Below are positions 48,192 through 59,345 of a stretch of DNA of 64,000 bases, piece after piece. The stretch's first letter is position 1. The number at the start of each line of letters is the position of its first letter. A program made the translations under genes and the position numbers. The DNA lies in assembly GCA_015680685.1 (NCBI GenBank), contig MNCI01003660.1:1115098-1179097 (forward strand), in the 5' to 3' direction. The stretch is from Gnetum montanum (lineage: Eukaryota; Streptophyta; Gnetopsida; Gnetales; Gnetaceae). The notes under the pieces were generated by a model. It worked only from the letters and a program-made list of their open reading frames with translations, did not search any database and had not been told where the DNA came from.

Positions 48192-50015
48192 TGAAACACC
48201 ACAAAATTTTGCATGTTATAACCAATCTCCATCATGTAGCTTTCATCCCATGAAACCCAAGGCAAAAATTCATTTTAAATGTGAAAACTGTAGCCCACAA
48301 TGAGCACTTTCACATACTTCATACATTTGGGACTAAAAATGCCTCGGAAGTGGCCAAAGCATCATTCCCAAGTGAAGAAAGTCATCTAGTATCTATATTT
48401 GGGCATGTGGGGGGGTGTGGAGTTAAAATGCCTTTTGGAATGCCAAAAAAATGTAATTTGATGGGTTTGATGGGGAATATGCATTTTTCTACATTGGAAA
48501 CACCTGCAAGGAGTAGATCTCACCTACCCCCATTATGGAAGGATGGGGAGTTTGGATACGTTCCCCACTTTAACAGGGAGACCAAATGCACTATTTTAAA
48601 AATTTCCCCCAACTTGCAAACTTCTTCCCCCCCCCCCCCTACCCCCCACTCATCCTAGAAAGTTTTCCCCCAATGTGAAAGTTTCCCCCAACATGGAAAG
48701 TTTTTCCCCTACTTGGAAAATTTTCCCCCTCAACCTAGAAAGTTTCCCCCCAATGTGAATGCTTCCTCCCAGCTTGGAAACTTTTCCCCAAGCTTGGAAA
48801 GTTTTCACCCATCTTGGAAAGTTCCTCCCCCATGCCATCGCGCATACCCCGCCGCCCCCACCCCCCACCCCCAATGCCAAGCATGGAAAATTCAATCCCC
48901 TAATGTTAAAGCCACAAGAAGTAAAATTCATTAACTCATGCTTTCATGCACTTCAATGTTGACTAGCCACTTCAACAAGCATGGTGGAGAGCTCAGCATG
49001 GAAGATTCATCTCCAATGTTGAAGGTGTGCCTTGGTTACTATTTTTAGTACATATAATGACCATGGGAGGAAGCTCTTACTATGTTTAGTAATCCCCCAG
49101 CTTTGAGCACCCATTTCACAGCCAATTTGTAGCAAAATTACATCAAATTTGCAATCATTTTGCAACCCAATCATAGTTAATTTGGAGCCCCATTCATGGC
49201 CCAAAAACCATATAAAATCCAAACTCCAAAACCATTTACAGGTTCAATAATTTTAAAACAAATGGTTCTAGCAATTTTTCTCACAATTCAGCATTTTTGA
49301 CAATATTCTACGTTCGTAAGGTTCCAAATTTTTGACAAAGTTTAGTAATTGTTTGGGCATACAAGCAATCTTAGTTCCACATTTTTTATGAGCTTCAACA
49401 ATTTTCAACAAGGTTCAACACTCAAAAGCAATTTGCATACACATAATTCCACACTTGAGGCATTTTTAGACACTCAAGAGCTCTTGCGAGTTCCCATACT
49501 TGCATTCTCTTGAACCCCAATGTGGAAGTAGTGAGGCCTTAAGATTTGGTGGATATTTGATGTTAACACTGCACCTATGGGATTCCAAACCTAGTGTGGA
49601 GCAACTTGGCATCCAAATATTCCACCTTTATCACCCCCCTCCCAACAGCAACCTACTTGGCAAATCCAAGGTTGCAACAACAAAGGAAGGTTCAATAACA
49701 TCAAGAGTGGCTTAGCACCCAAATCATGAAGTAGATCATCTTGGCTTTAACAGTCTTAGAACTCTTGCACAAGTGAATCCCTTTTCTTGCTCATTGAGGC
49801 ACCATTTGTACACATTTCTCTAACTTATTCTTTATTCTTTTCTCAATAAAGTATTAATTTTTTTTTCAATAAAATTAAATTTACTATTTGTGAATTATTT
49901 GAATTTGTTGATATTTCCATGTTTTACATCTCCTAAGTCCTTGGTTGATTTGATCAACTGGCTAGGATGCCTCGAATCCCATTTTTATCATGAAGGACCT
50001 GAGGATTCGAGGTTG
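48192..50015 (+). repeat. 3' LTR of element E
   Basis: The partner of 23601-24985. An AATAAA poly(A) signal is at about 49848. A perfect 10-base inverted repeat lies at 49970-49979 and 50003-50012 near the right end. The end is placed where gag-like sequence of element F seems to resume; it could be off by tens of bases. Confidence 0.65.
48600..48890. repeat. Minisatellite inside the 3' LTR of E
   Basis: About eleven copies of a 22-25 base unit like ccccaacatggaaagtttttc, longer than the array in the left LTR. Confidence 0.75.
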
Positions 50016-51250
50016 GGGAACTACTTGCACCGGGGATCCTTGGTTTTCTTTTCGTTCTAGCAATTGAGGTTTTTGGTTGCAACAAAGTACAAGCATGATT
50101 TCTTTCATTATCATTAAACAAACTTCAAATGAGCCTATTGATAAATTCATTTCTTAGTAAACAATGACATCAACAGAACTACCATATCATTTAGAGGAAT
50201 GTCATCTACAATACATCTTTGAAGCCTCATTGACTATATTTAGAAAAGGATGATTTATCCTAAGTTTCATTCTCTAATTGATGAGTTCTTAGCCATTAAA
50301 TGCATTGAAGAAGCATCCATTTAGTACAATGGTAAGGAATTTATGTAAATCCATAACAAGGGTAACAAGATTGCATGTGTTTCTTTCGTTTCTAAGGGAT
50401 AAAATAATATTCCCTTAGCTACTTCCTCTTTCACTCACAATGTAGGCCTTAAAAAGTAGAAAATAGTACATCAAGATACTTATAAGGTACTCTCTACTTT
50501 TGAGCAATCCTCTTAAGGATGACCATCTTAGGAAGAAACAAGTCTCTTATCAAGCAAGAGCATACTACCATCATATAGAGTTTATAGCTATATATCCTTC
50601 TCAAAGACAAGAAGGTGACCCTAATGTGTCTATATGGTATGACTATTAGAACTACTACTAGTACTAGGAGACTACTACACATGACACATATAACTTTAGG
50701 AATTTAAAATATGACATCCAGTATATCATTGATAAGGATAAGATAGTGGTGGAAAGTTATCCATCAATTATGAATCTAGACAAGAACTAGCTTAAAGTAT
50801 TTTAAAATCCCTTTGGAGTTAAAGGTATAATTTCAACTTTCAAGCCTGAATATAATTCTTGTAAGTATCCATCTAATAAGTCTTGCATTATTCATTGGTC
50901 TGATTACAAATAGCCCAAGTAGTCATCACTATAGGCTTAGAATTATTATGTGATTCGTTGGTCTAACTATGCTACTATACCATCAAAATTAAGTCATTCT
51001 TCTCCACCTTCCTATCACATTCATGCTATCCATTCCCATCATATCACTCCTACTTAACCTACATATGCATCTAGTTTGGACATTATTTCACTTCATACTA
51101 AACTTCCATGCATTGCATCTTAAACATCTACTAACTCTTTTCCTTCATCTCACATAAAATTTCCTACCTGTAGCTAACAAACTAATGAGTTATACTCAAC
51201 TAAATAGAAGGATAAAGCTACTAATTCATTTTCTTCCTATTTATCACTTT
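50016..51250 (+). pseudogene. gag-like fragment (element F) right of element E
   Basis: Broken frames contain KQTSNEPIDKFIS near 50110-50155 and LPYHLEECHLQYIFEASL near 50180-50235, words typical of the later gag domain. Further on, FRNLKYDIQYIIDKDKIVVES (about 50695-50760) resembles the segment after gag knuckles in some plant Ty3/gypsy elements. It is a plausible continuation of 22621-23600. Confidence 0.45.
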
Positions 51251-51618
51251 TTAAGTGCTGGACATCTACTAATGCCAATTAGATTTTCTTTTAAGTTATT
51301 CTCTTCTATTTGCTATCATCAAATAATGATGACTAGTGAATTGATGTTACTTTTTTCTTTGATTTTTTCTTAATCACTTGTTATTAATGGGCAATGTTAA
51401 AAATTTAATTAGTTAATGACATCATGTTAAATTTCTTAATTATCGATTACACAAATATGGTTAACTAAAATTGATCCAAAAATTTTATTTTCATAAATAA
51501 CTTTTTATGTGACATCTTATTATCAAAATTTCAAACATACTTAATGTTTTATAAACATTTCTCTTCATTAGACATAAATGATGTAGAAAACAATATAAAA
51601 AGAAAAAGCTCAAGAACC
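51251..51618. other. No recognisable feature
   Basis: Very AT-rich sequence directly downstream of the minus-strand reading frame that ends at 51619. It could hold its 3' UTR. No repeat or RNA gene is supported. Confidence 0.3.
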
Positions 51619-52275
51619 TTATTTGCATCTAGTAGTCTCCTCCTCCTTATGTTCATTGATTTGCATTAAAGTAGTCTCTTCCACTGATTTTTGGGTACTT
51701 TCCCCAAGGTCTATACACAAAAATCAAGATGAATACATTATTTTTATTTTATTCTATTAACCAAATAAAATAAGATAAAATTATAGTCTAAGGTTTTGAT
51801 GCTTACCTTGTGTCTCTCTATAAATCTCTAATATATGTTGCTTTATCTCCTCCAAGCTAATGTTGACTGTGTCTAATATGTTAAAGGCTACACTTAGAAC
51901 CCTTGATAGAATACTAGCCCACTCTTCTTTGTAGGCCTTTAGTTCTTCTGGGATGATGTCATCATCATCCCCTTTTTCTATAAGGTCCTCTTAGGGATCT
52001 CTTGTCTCTTTGTCTAATGTGGTAATTATTACACTTTTGGAAAAATCTTTAAACATCCTTAACCTTGTCTAGTTAATAAAAAAACTTTCCTTATCTTTGA
52101 AGAGGCTTGTATTCCCTACCTAAGATTATGAAGACACTACTTGTTAAGAAGTTGAGTCCTTGTAAAGATAGATAATTTGCCTATTAGTTACCTACTTAAT
52201 CAAACAAAGCTTAAACCCAGTAGGCTCGATGGTTGGTCTTACTCTCTAAATTTGACCTACAATTAATCTACCATC
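51619..52275 (-). pseudogene. Two-exon coiled-coil-like reading frame
   Basis: On the minus strand an exon-like frame runs from 52275 to 51807, starting after a pyrimidine-rich TTCTTCTTCCTAG acceptor. It has only a few TAG or TAA stops and ends CAAG|GTAAGC. A 96-base AT-rich interval (51806-51711) ends TTTTTGTGTATAG. The frame then continues in phase to a TAA at 51621-51619. Words include GRLIVGQI, VRPTIEPTGFKLCLIK, EELKAYKEEWASILSRVL, DTVNISLEEIKQHILEIYRE and, after the intron, LGESTQKSVEETTLMQINEH. The C-terminal part is acidic and helical. I do not recognise the family. It may be a captured host gene end or an antisense frame of a retroelement. Confidence 0.5.
51711..51806 (-). other. Putative 96-base intron
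   Basis: Donor GTAAGC, acceptor TGTATAG, about 80 percent A+T, and phase 1 on both sides so that the frame continues. Length and composition are typical of a plant intron. Confidence 0.5.
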
Positions 52276-52289
52276 CTAGGAAGAAGAAC

Positions 52290-53653
52290 ATTATGATGAA
52301 TATGTTGAGCCACCATCTCAATCAACCTCCTAGATCTTTTCTAATAATGGATTACAAACCTCTCATGTTTAGTGTGATGAGGTACTACTAGCTAAAATTC
52401 AAGATGAATTGAAATGGAATCCATAGGTCATTTACCTAATAAAGTTAATGGTTGGTTTAGCATCTTATTTTATGATAAGGAATGAACTACTCTAGTTCTA
52501 GGATAATTTGATTTTTATTCCAAATTGGGATAGTCTTCACAAAGAGATCATTGAGAGTGCCATAATACATCATGGGCTAGGCACCCAGTCATCAGAGAAC
52601 TCTACAATTGATCGAGGGAACCTTTTTTTTTCTAAGATATATCAGGATGTAATTTCATATGTACATAAGTGTTGGTGTATTAATAGGAAAAGGGGTCTAC
52701 TAAACATCCTAGCAAACTTTTTCTTCTACTTGAAATTCTACCAAACCTATGGGGTATAGTATTCATGGACTTTATTATAGGCCTACTAATGGTGCAAGAA
52801 TTGAGTACCATTATTGTAGTGGTGGATAAATGTTCTAAATTTGTAATATTCATTCCTTGTTGGGCCTAGTGTTTAACAGAGGACATAGTCACATATTTCC
52901 TTGATAGAATGGTATGATATTTTTAAGTTACTAATGATCATTGTATCAAATCAAAACCATAGGTTTACATGTGCTTTTTTGTAGGCCTTGTTTAACATGA
53001 TGGAATATCTACTAGTTTTCATTTGCAAACAGATAAAAAAAAAGTGCATGAATCATGTCCTTAAGGAGTACCTCCATTATTATGTTCATAATGATTAAAA
53101 GAATTTATCTATCCTATTGGGAATTGTCCAGCTAAGCTATAACATTCAAAAGTCCTCAACTATGAGGTTTTCTCTAGTAGAATTGATGATGGGAAGGCAA
53201 TCCATTATCCCTCATGGGTTTTCCAACCTTGTAGGGTCATCACCCTTTAACGGATAAATTTTTGAGGGTATGGTCAAAAAATATTAAGGTAGCAAGGGAC
53301 AACATGGTGAGGACTATGCAACATATGAAAAAATTATGCAAATTGTAAGTGCCAACCCCATGAATTTAGCATTATAAATGGATCCTCTTAAAATTGGATC
53401 CTCACTAATTGAAACCAAAATAGGGTACCACCTCTAAACTAATATAGTAGTATGATGGTCCCTTCAAGATCATTAATAAGATTAACCTCATAACATACAA
53501 GCCTCAGCTATCTATCAATATAGACCAAGTCCATCTAGTTTTTCATGTCAACATGCTAAAGCCCCTACCTAATAAGTTTTCTTATTCAAAAAGAATATTT
53601 CAATCTAAAAGAAGCCTAGTATTCATTCAATGTAAGGAAAAAGAGTAGACTAC
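52290..53653 (+). pseudogene. Integrase remnant of chromovirus F2
   Basis: Decayed plant Ty3/gypsy integrase. IFIPNWDSLHKEIIESA (52515-52565) leads the zinc module, whose His and Cys are partly lost (HHGLGTQSSE, CWCIN). Core words are IIVVVDKCSKFVIFIP (about 52810-52855), EDIVTYFLDRM (about 52880-52912), LKEYLHHYVH-like sequence (about 53062-53095) and SFSLVELMMGRQSIIPH-type sequence (about 53170-53215). The C-terminal SH3-like part near 53400-53620 has NIDQVHLVFHVNMLKPLPNKF. It ends at the target site of element D. A chromodomain-like continuation follows at 63313. Confidence 0.75.
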
Positions 53654-54256
53654 TAATGGGACACGATATTACATGGGCTGCGATATCGCGTCGGCCCCTG
53701 CGATATCGCATACGCGATATCGCAGCCCGTCGCCTTGTCTATAAATAAGAGGCTACTTTCCCTTGTTTCCTCATCTAGATCTAGACCCTTAGCTAAACTT
53801 TGGCAGTTTTACCATTCCATAGATAGAATAATTTCCATGTGCCCGCAGTAGGAGTCTCAAAGTGAACGGATCTTTATTCGAGCAAATTGTACCTGAGCAC
53901 ACATTTGTGTATGGAAATAAAGGCAAACTTTCTGATAAACCTTGTAGCATGTGGACTAAGCTAAATAGGAATTAATTANNNNNNNNNNNNNNNNNNNNNN
54001 NNNNNNNNNNNNNNNNNNNNNNNNNNNNNNNNNNNNNNNNNNNNNNNNNNNNNNNNNNNNNNNNNNNNNNNNNNNNNNNNNNNNNNNNNNTAACCATACA
54101 ACTGTGACAATACAAGTAAGTCTGGGAAGACAACGATTGATTAACCTTAAGTGTTCCATAAGGCGCATAAGCACTTAGTCCTTGGAGTTTGACCGGATCA
54201 TGCATGTAACGCTCGTATTCGTATGGTTGAGTGTAGGGGTACCTCGCCACTCATCA
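53654..54256 (+). repeat. 5' LTR of element D (contains a gap)
   Basis: The sequence starts TAATGGGACA (decayed TG) and ends CACTCATCA. N at 53979-54090 replaces sequence present in the 3' LTR at 62835-63146. TATAAATA at 53740-53747 is the probable core promoter. GCGATATCGC-type palindromes lie at 53678-53725. Confidence 0.9.
53740..53747 (+). promoter_or_regulatory. TATA box in the 5' LTR of D
   Basis: TATAAATA in the phrase ctataaataagagg, about 30 bases downstream of the palindrome array. The same phrase occurs at 62596-62603 and, on the minus strand, in A. Confidence 0.6.
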
Positions 54257-54257
54257 T

Positions 54258-54275
54258 TGGCGTCGTTGTCGAGGA
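54258..54275 (+). other. Primer-binding site of element D (tRNA-Asp type)
   Basis: TGGCGTCGTTGTCGAGGA, one base after the LTR, differs at three positions from the complement of a plant tRNA-Asp 3' end. All three changes are C/T or G/A. Confidence 0.8.
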
Positions 54276-54302
54276 CTTAGTTGTTTGTGCACTATGTAGA
54301 AC

Positions 54303-56850
54303 ATGGGAAATCATTTACATCGTTGGGAGCTAAAACGAACCCTTAGGGTTAATCAAGAGAAAAATAACATAGCGGTAAACAACACATCAAACAAGACTAA
54401 CATGTCTTCTTCTCCACACAAAAGCACTTCAGCACCTAGGACCAACACTAGAGACAGTCAGTGGAACAACACACATAACCAAAATCCACCAGTTCCTCAA
54501 CAATTCAGTGTGGTATATATTCATCATGATGAATATATACCTGACTTTACTTTTGTCTTCTATCAAGATGAACAACTGCATTGGAGAGACTTGGAGGGTA
54601 ACATAGTGTTTCCTTCAGACAGAGTAGCCCCCAACATGCTCCTTCGTGCCCTTGCACAAATAGGCATGTCACAATTATACATTGAGTACGTTGCATGGAA
54701 TTACAACATAAGGGACTACCATCCCACAGAAGTGCAACGTTAATGGGACTCGCGATAGGAGAGTTATCACACATCATTGAAGGACAAAGGCCCCCGTAAT
54801 GCTTCACCCATCTTAAACGAAATTGAGGGTGATGAACCTATTTTCATAGGTTCTCCACAAAATGATGTTCCCCCTCCTAACGATGGTCAGGAGGTGGTGT
54901 ATCAGAACCTATGCTCCACGATTCACAATCTTGGTTCTGATCCCCAAGAACACCAAGTGTTCAACGAGGGAACACGAGCACATGATAAGGGTGAGCATTC
55001 TGATCGTCACCATGATCGGAGCCGGGACCACCGAAGAGAAGGTAGGGAACATTGTCATGGCAATGGTTCTCCTTCCTCTTCCCCTTCATCATCACATTCA
55101 CCCTCTTCTTCAACATCAGGATGCAATCATAAGGAACCTCACCATGAGGATAAGGGTAAGAAAAATGAGAAATCTCAATGAGAGAGTCGAAAGCAAGGAC
55201 GAGGGCATTCTAGGGAATCACAACATGGAAGAAGGGAAAGTAGGGAACCACATAGGCATCATAGACACCATGAGAGAAATGACCATGATAAGCCCCTACT
55301 TGCAACCCGAAGCATGTTAGACATTACGGAGGCTGTTAGAATACCTACAAGGCACCAAAAAGATAGCCGAATCAAGAGACTAGACATGAATAATATCCCA
55401 TAATTTGAGGGGGGATACAACGCCAATCCGTAGAACCACTTACAGGAATTTCACGATGCCTATGCCTTGCAAAACATTGAAAATGAGTGGCAAAAATTAA
55501 AGTTGTTCCCAAGTACACTCATAAAAGAAGCAGAAAGCTAGTACCGGTCCTTAGAATCAGAATCCATTCAAAGGTGGAGTACGATGCTAGAATTGTTTAA
55601 CGATAAATATCAAATGTACTCGTGAGTGTCCAACTTGCAGAAGCAAATCCAAGGATGGAAACAAGGTAATCACAAACCCTTGGATACTGCCATGGGCTGA
55701 TATTATGCATTGCTACATCGTTGCCTAGGCCATGGTTACACACAATGGGATCAACTACGCCATCTCGTAGATGGTCTAAGACATGAAACCAAGAGAATCC
55801 TTGGGACATATGCCCAAGGGAGATTATCAAAGATTAGGTCCCATGAGGTTCATAGATTGTTGGAGTAAGTAGCTAAGGAAGAAGGAGAGCTACATAAGAG
55901 AGAAAGCATGGAAGATTATAACCACAATCCTTCCCTCTGAAAGAGGGGAGTGAAATTCTGAGGAGGAGGATGAGTCACCACTCAAAGAGTTGGTGAGTAG
56001 GAAAACCTTGTCGCTTCAAAAATTAAAAATAGAAGTGTCAACTAAGTTAGATCAAATGTGGGACTCCTTAGATAGTAGATTTGAAACTGTTTTAAAAATC
56101 GTAGAGGAGTCTAAGGAGTGAAGTAGTGACCATGATAAGAAAAAGTAGAGGGATTCGAACCATGCATGTAACAAAGGTAAGGGTAAAATGACTATCACTA
56201 AAGATGTTGTGGATTCAGATATGGATGATGATAGTGGATGTGAGATATGTCAGTATGACCATCTAAGGGATGTTGCCTAATAATCTCACATCTACAAGAG
56301 TCTAGGGTGTATGCACTTAACCCACGACTTAACAAATACCAAGCACCCCATCAGTTACCTTATCCCCAAGGTAACCCAACGAAATTCCACCAACCGTTAA
56401 TGTATTATCCAAGTGGAACTCCACCACAACCTATTGAACAACACCAACAATGGCAATACCCACAGTCATGGGGGATGCCACTACCAAGGCAGCAATACCC
56501 TTACCGACAACCGAATCCATATGGCTATTACATGTAGCAGCCAATCTCTCCAAGTGACTCTATTGGTCACGTGACCCCACAATGTCACTACCAAGCTTGG
56601 GAGTACTATAGGACTCCTTCTCCTGGGAGAGACACACCACACACATACCATCCTCCAAATCTACCCGCGACTCTTATACCAATAGCTCCACTACCACCCA
56701 CTCCAACAATGCAAGGGGTATTCCCCACTCAACCACAACAACCCAATGTCACAAGGGCTTCGAATCCTCAAACCATAGTTGGTTCTGACAATCTTATACT
56801 GAAAAGACCTTTCTTTAGAACCAACAATCCAACTAAGCCCTCACCATCAT
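54303..56850 (+). pseudogene. gag: gag of element D
   Basis: The start is taken at the ATG at 54303 (MGNHLHRWELKRTLRVNQEK), shortly after the primer site. Pieces in order are an N-terminal part (54303-54743, DLEGNIVFPSDRVAPNMLLR), a His-, Arg- and Ser-rich linker (54777-55300), the retrotransposon gag domain (55380-55860; RLDMNNIP, LKLFPSTLIKEAES, RWSTMLELFNDKYQ, LDTAMG), a charged helix, CEICQYDHLR (about 56240) as the Cys motif, and a Pro- and Gln-rich tail (56307-56852; QQWQYPQSWGMP). Stops at 54741-54743, 55179 and elsewhere are mostly TAG or TGA for Gln, Trp or Arg. Gag forms the particle in the cytoplasm. Confidence 0.8.
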
Positions 56851-56891
56851 AAGCGGTTGAATATCTAAACACCTCCGTACCAAATAAAGTT

Positions 56892-57700
56892 TTGGGACCC
56901 CCTTCAAACCAAAAACAAAGCTCAATGCACATGGTTATGTTAACACATACTGTCACTTACTGGATCAAGCTGGGCCACCTTCCCAGGAAATTCTCTGATC
57001 CTGGAAGTCCTCTAATCTACCTCCAAGTCGCTGGGAATGAACCATGTAAAGCTCTTCTGGACTCAGGTTCCAGAGTCAACTTAATATCACAAAAGGTGTA
57101 CAAAGCCTAGAACCTACCTCCACTAAGGAAGAGTAATATTCAACTAGATCTGGCCAACTAGTCCATCACTGTTCCTTTGGGACTGATGGAGGACATCGTT
57201 ACTACTATGAGTGGTTGGTCATATCCAGCTGATTTCCTAGTGATACAAGTAAACAATGGTAAGGGGGACTTCCCAATTATAATGGGAAGAGCATGGTTGA
57301 TCACTATAGATGCATGCCTAGGAATCCATAATCTTTCCCTGGAAATATCTAAGAAGAACCCTTTTGGAAAGATCAAGAAGAAGAAAATTCCATGCATTGC
57401 ATATAGTGACACAAGGTGCCATTGCATGCAGGAAATCATGGGTTATGCGAAGTTTAGCATTGCCTGCATGCGATTGGTGTGCACAAGAAATTAATATACA
57501 AAGGTGCCTGTATGCAACAGTCACACGACAAGAGGACACCTTGTGGTTAATGGATGATCAAGAGAGTAATTCGATAACATGCATGAAATTAACTGAGGGA
57601 ATAACTAGTGCTTATATTGGAAGCATAGACACATTGAAGCAAGTTTGTTACCAACTTCCAAACCTTAGCCTCGAAAACATCAACTAGGGGAAGTTGGAAA
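56892..57700 (+). pseudogene. Protease of element D
   Basis: A retropepsin-type aspartic protease region. The frame from 56892 reads HMVMLTHTVTYWIKLGHLPR, then CKALLDSGSRVNLISQKVY, with catalytic D-S-G at 57060-57068. After a stop near 57108, the piece 57177-57494 has SWSYPADFLVIQ-type wording and FPIIMGRAWLITIDACLGI, the conserved second half, followed by GKIKKKKIPCIAYSD. It would release gag, RT and integrase from the polyprotein. The catalytic triad is intact, although the frame is broken. It is the reference for the deletion seen in A. Confidence 0.75.
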
Positions 57701-57719
57701 TTCCTAAGAAATTTAAACA

Positions 57720-58560
57720 AGAGCCCCTTGATTTGAAACTATTGCCCACTATTTGGCGTATATGACCCTTAAAAATGAAAAACTGGTAATCATCAACGCA
57801 AAACTTGTCCCCAAACAAAAAGAAAGACTGCTAAAAGTGAAAAACAAGTGGTTAAAAGCCTTTTCCTGGTCATACCCCGAGTTAACTGGAATAGACCCTA
57901 GGATATGCCAGCATAGGATTTACATGGACCCCTCCATGAAACCTCAAAAACAACCACAAAGGTGATTGAACCCAAAATTGGAACAAATAGTAAAAGAAGA
58001 GATAGAACAGCTTCTTAAGGCTGGGTTCATATATCCCATTGCTGATAGTGAATGGGTTAGCCCTCTGGTGATCGTACCTAAGAAGGAAGGAAAATGGAGG
58101 TTGTGTATAGATTTTAGGCTGCTAAACATGGCAACATTCAAGGATCATTTGCTATTGCCATTCGTTAACCAAGTCTTGGACACTATAGTAGTGCATTGCT
58201 ATTATAGTTTTCTCGATGGGTATAGTGGATATAATCAAATATGGATAGCACCAGAAGATCAAGCCAAAACAACGTTCACCAGTCCTTAGGAAATGTTTGC
58301 ATATAAACAAATGCCATTTGGCTTGTGCAATGCTCCTACCACATTTCAATGTTTAGTTCTGAGCATATTCCAATAGTAGATTGCAAACAGAGTAGAAGTC
58401 TTCATGGATGACTTCTCCACTTATGGGACAAGCTTTGATCAAGCCCTGGACCGATTAGAGCAAGTACTAAAACGATGTGTAGAAACCAACTTAAGGCTCA
58501 ACTAGCAGAAAAACCATTTGATGGTCCAAGAGGGTGTAGTACTTGGGCATAAAATTTCAC
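57720..58560 (+). pseudogene. Reverse transcriptase of element D
   Basis: RT copies element RNA into DNA. Open pieces at 57753-57965 and 57966-58289 and their continuation carry KAFSWSYPELTGIDPRICQH, EEIEQLLKAGFIYPI, SPLVIVPKKEGKWRLCIDFR, SFLDGYSGYNQIWIAPEDQ, MPFGLCNAPTTFQ and the catalytic box VFMDDFSTYG (about 58397-58426), with both Asp present. Stops at 57963 (TGA), 58287 (TAG) and 58376 (TAG) break the frame. The wording is Athila-like. Confidence 0.85.
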
Positions 58561-59345
58561 ATTTAGGAATAGAGGTAGACCTAGAGAAATTTAGGGTTAT
58601 CCAAGAAATCACCCGATAACCAGAAACTGTAAAAGACATTCAGTCATTCCTTGGACACACTGGCTATTATCGGAGATTCATTGAGAACTTCTCCAAGATT
58701 TCCAAACCATTGGTAGAACTAACGAAGAAGGATGCACCATTTGAATGGACTAGGGAATGTGAACGAGCATTCCAAACTCTAAAACAAAGGCTTGTAGAAA
58801 CTCCCATTCTACAAGCCCCTGACTGGTCCATACCGTTCCATATAATGACTGACACATTCAATTATGCCTTAGGAGCCATACTAACATAGTTCAATGAAAA
58901 AAAATGCCCTTATTACATCCACTATGCAAGTAAGAGTATCGATGGTGCACAACTTAACTATACAACTACAAAAAAAGAATTAATGGTTGTAGTGTTTGCA
59001 CTGGACAAGTTTAGGAACTATGTGTTAGGCTACAAAGTGTACATTCATACGAAGCATAGTGCAATTAGGTTCCTCATGAATAAGCCAACGGTTAGCCCTT
59101 GTATCATACGTTGGCTAGTAATCCTACAAGAGTTCGATCTAACGATGATAGATCAAAAAGGCACCGAGAACGTAGTTGTAGATCATTTATCTCGGTTGCA
59201 CTGGAATAGCAAAGAGGATGAATACGCCATATCTGATCATTTTCTTGATGAGGCCCTCTTTGTCGATGTAGTAAATAACCAACCCATGGGAACGAATTGG
59301 TACAGTAGCATTCTCACCTATCTCCTTTCCCAACAAATACCATAG
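58561..59345 (+). pseudogene. RNase H region of element D
   Basis: After the RT thumb (SFLGHTGYYRRFIENFSKI, 58640-58700) RNase H shows ILQAPDWSIPFHIMTDTFNY with the first catalytic Asp (about 58850), YYIHYASKSIDGAQLNYTTT, KELMVVVFALDKFRNYVLGY (58977-59036), TKHSAIRFL and NVVVDHLSRL (59170-59200), all family landmarks. It removes RNA from the hybrid during DNA synthesis. A TAG near 58889 is the main break. Confidence 0.8.

Larger units (their letters stand above)
23601..50015 (+). mobile_element. Element E: giant Tat-like Ty3/gypsy retrotransposon
   Basis: Two long related LTRs (from 23601 and from 48192) enclose gag, protease, RT, an archaeal-type RNase H fragment and integrase, all on the plus strand. 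Without the nested element C (37303-46344) it measures about 17 kb, the scale of Ogre and other Tat-lineage elements. The Tat call rests on SYEDMPSLDP before RT, a second RNase H beginning NNIAEYEGLI, and protease wording near 29600. An unusual 5.8-kb non-coding and repeat-rich block lies between protease and RT. The exact right end is not fixed because the end of the left LTR falls in an assembly gap. Confidence 0.75.

Noticed and set aside
53956-54250. Two minus-strand frames in the LTR of D
   Set aside because: They cross the N gap; the sequence is LTR, not coding.
54258-54275. tRNA-like sequence
   Set aside because: It is only the 18-base complement of a tRNA-Asp 3' end, that is, a primer-binding site; no cloverleaf is present here or at 8835 and 45450.
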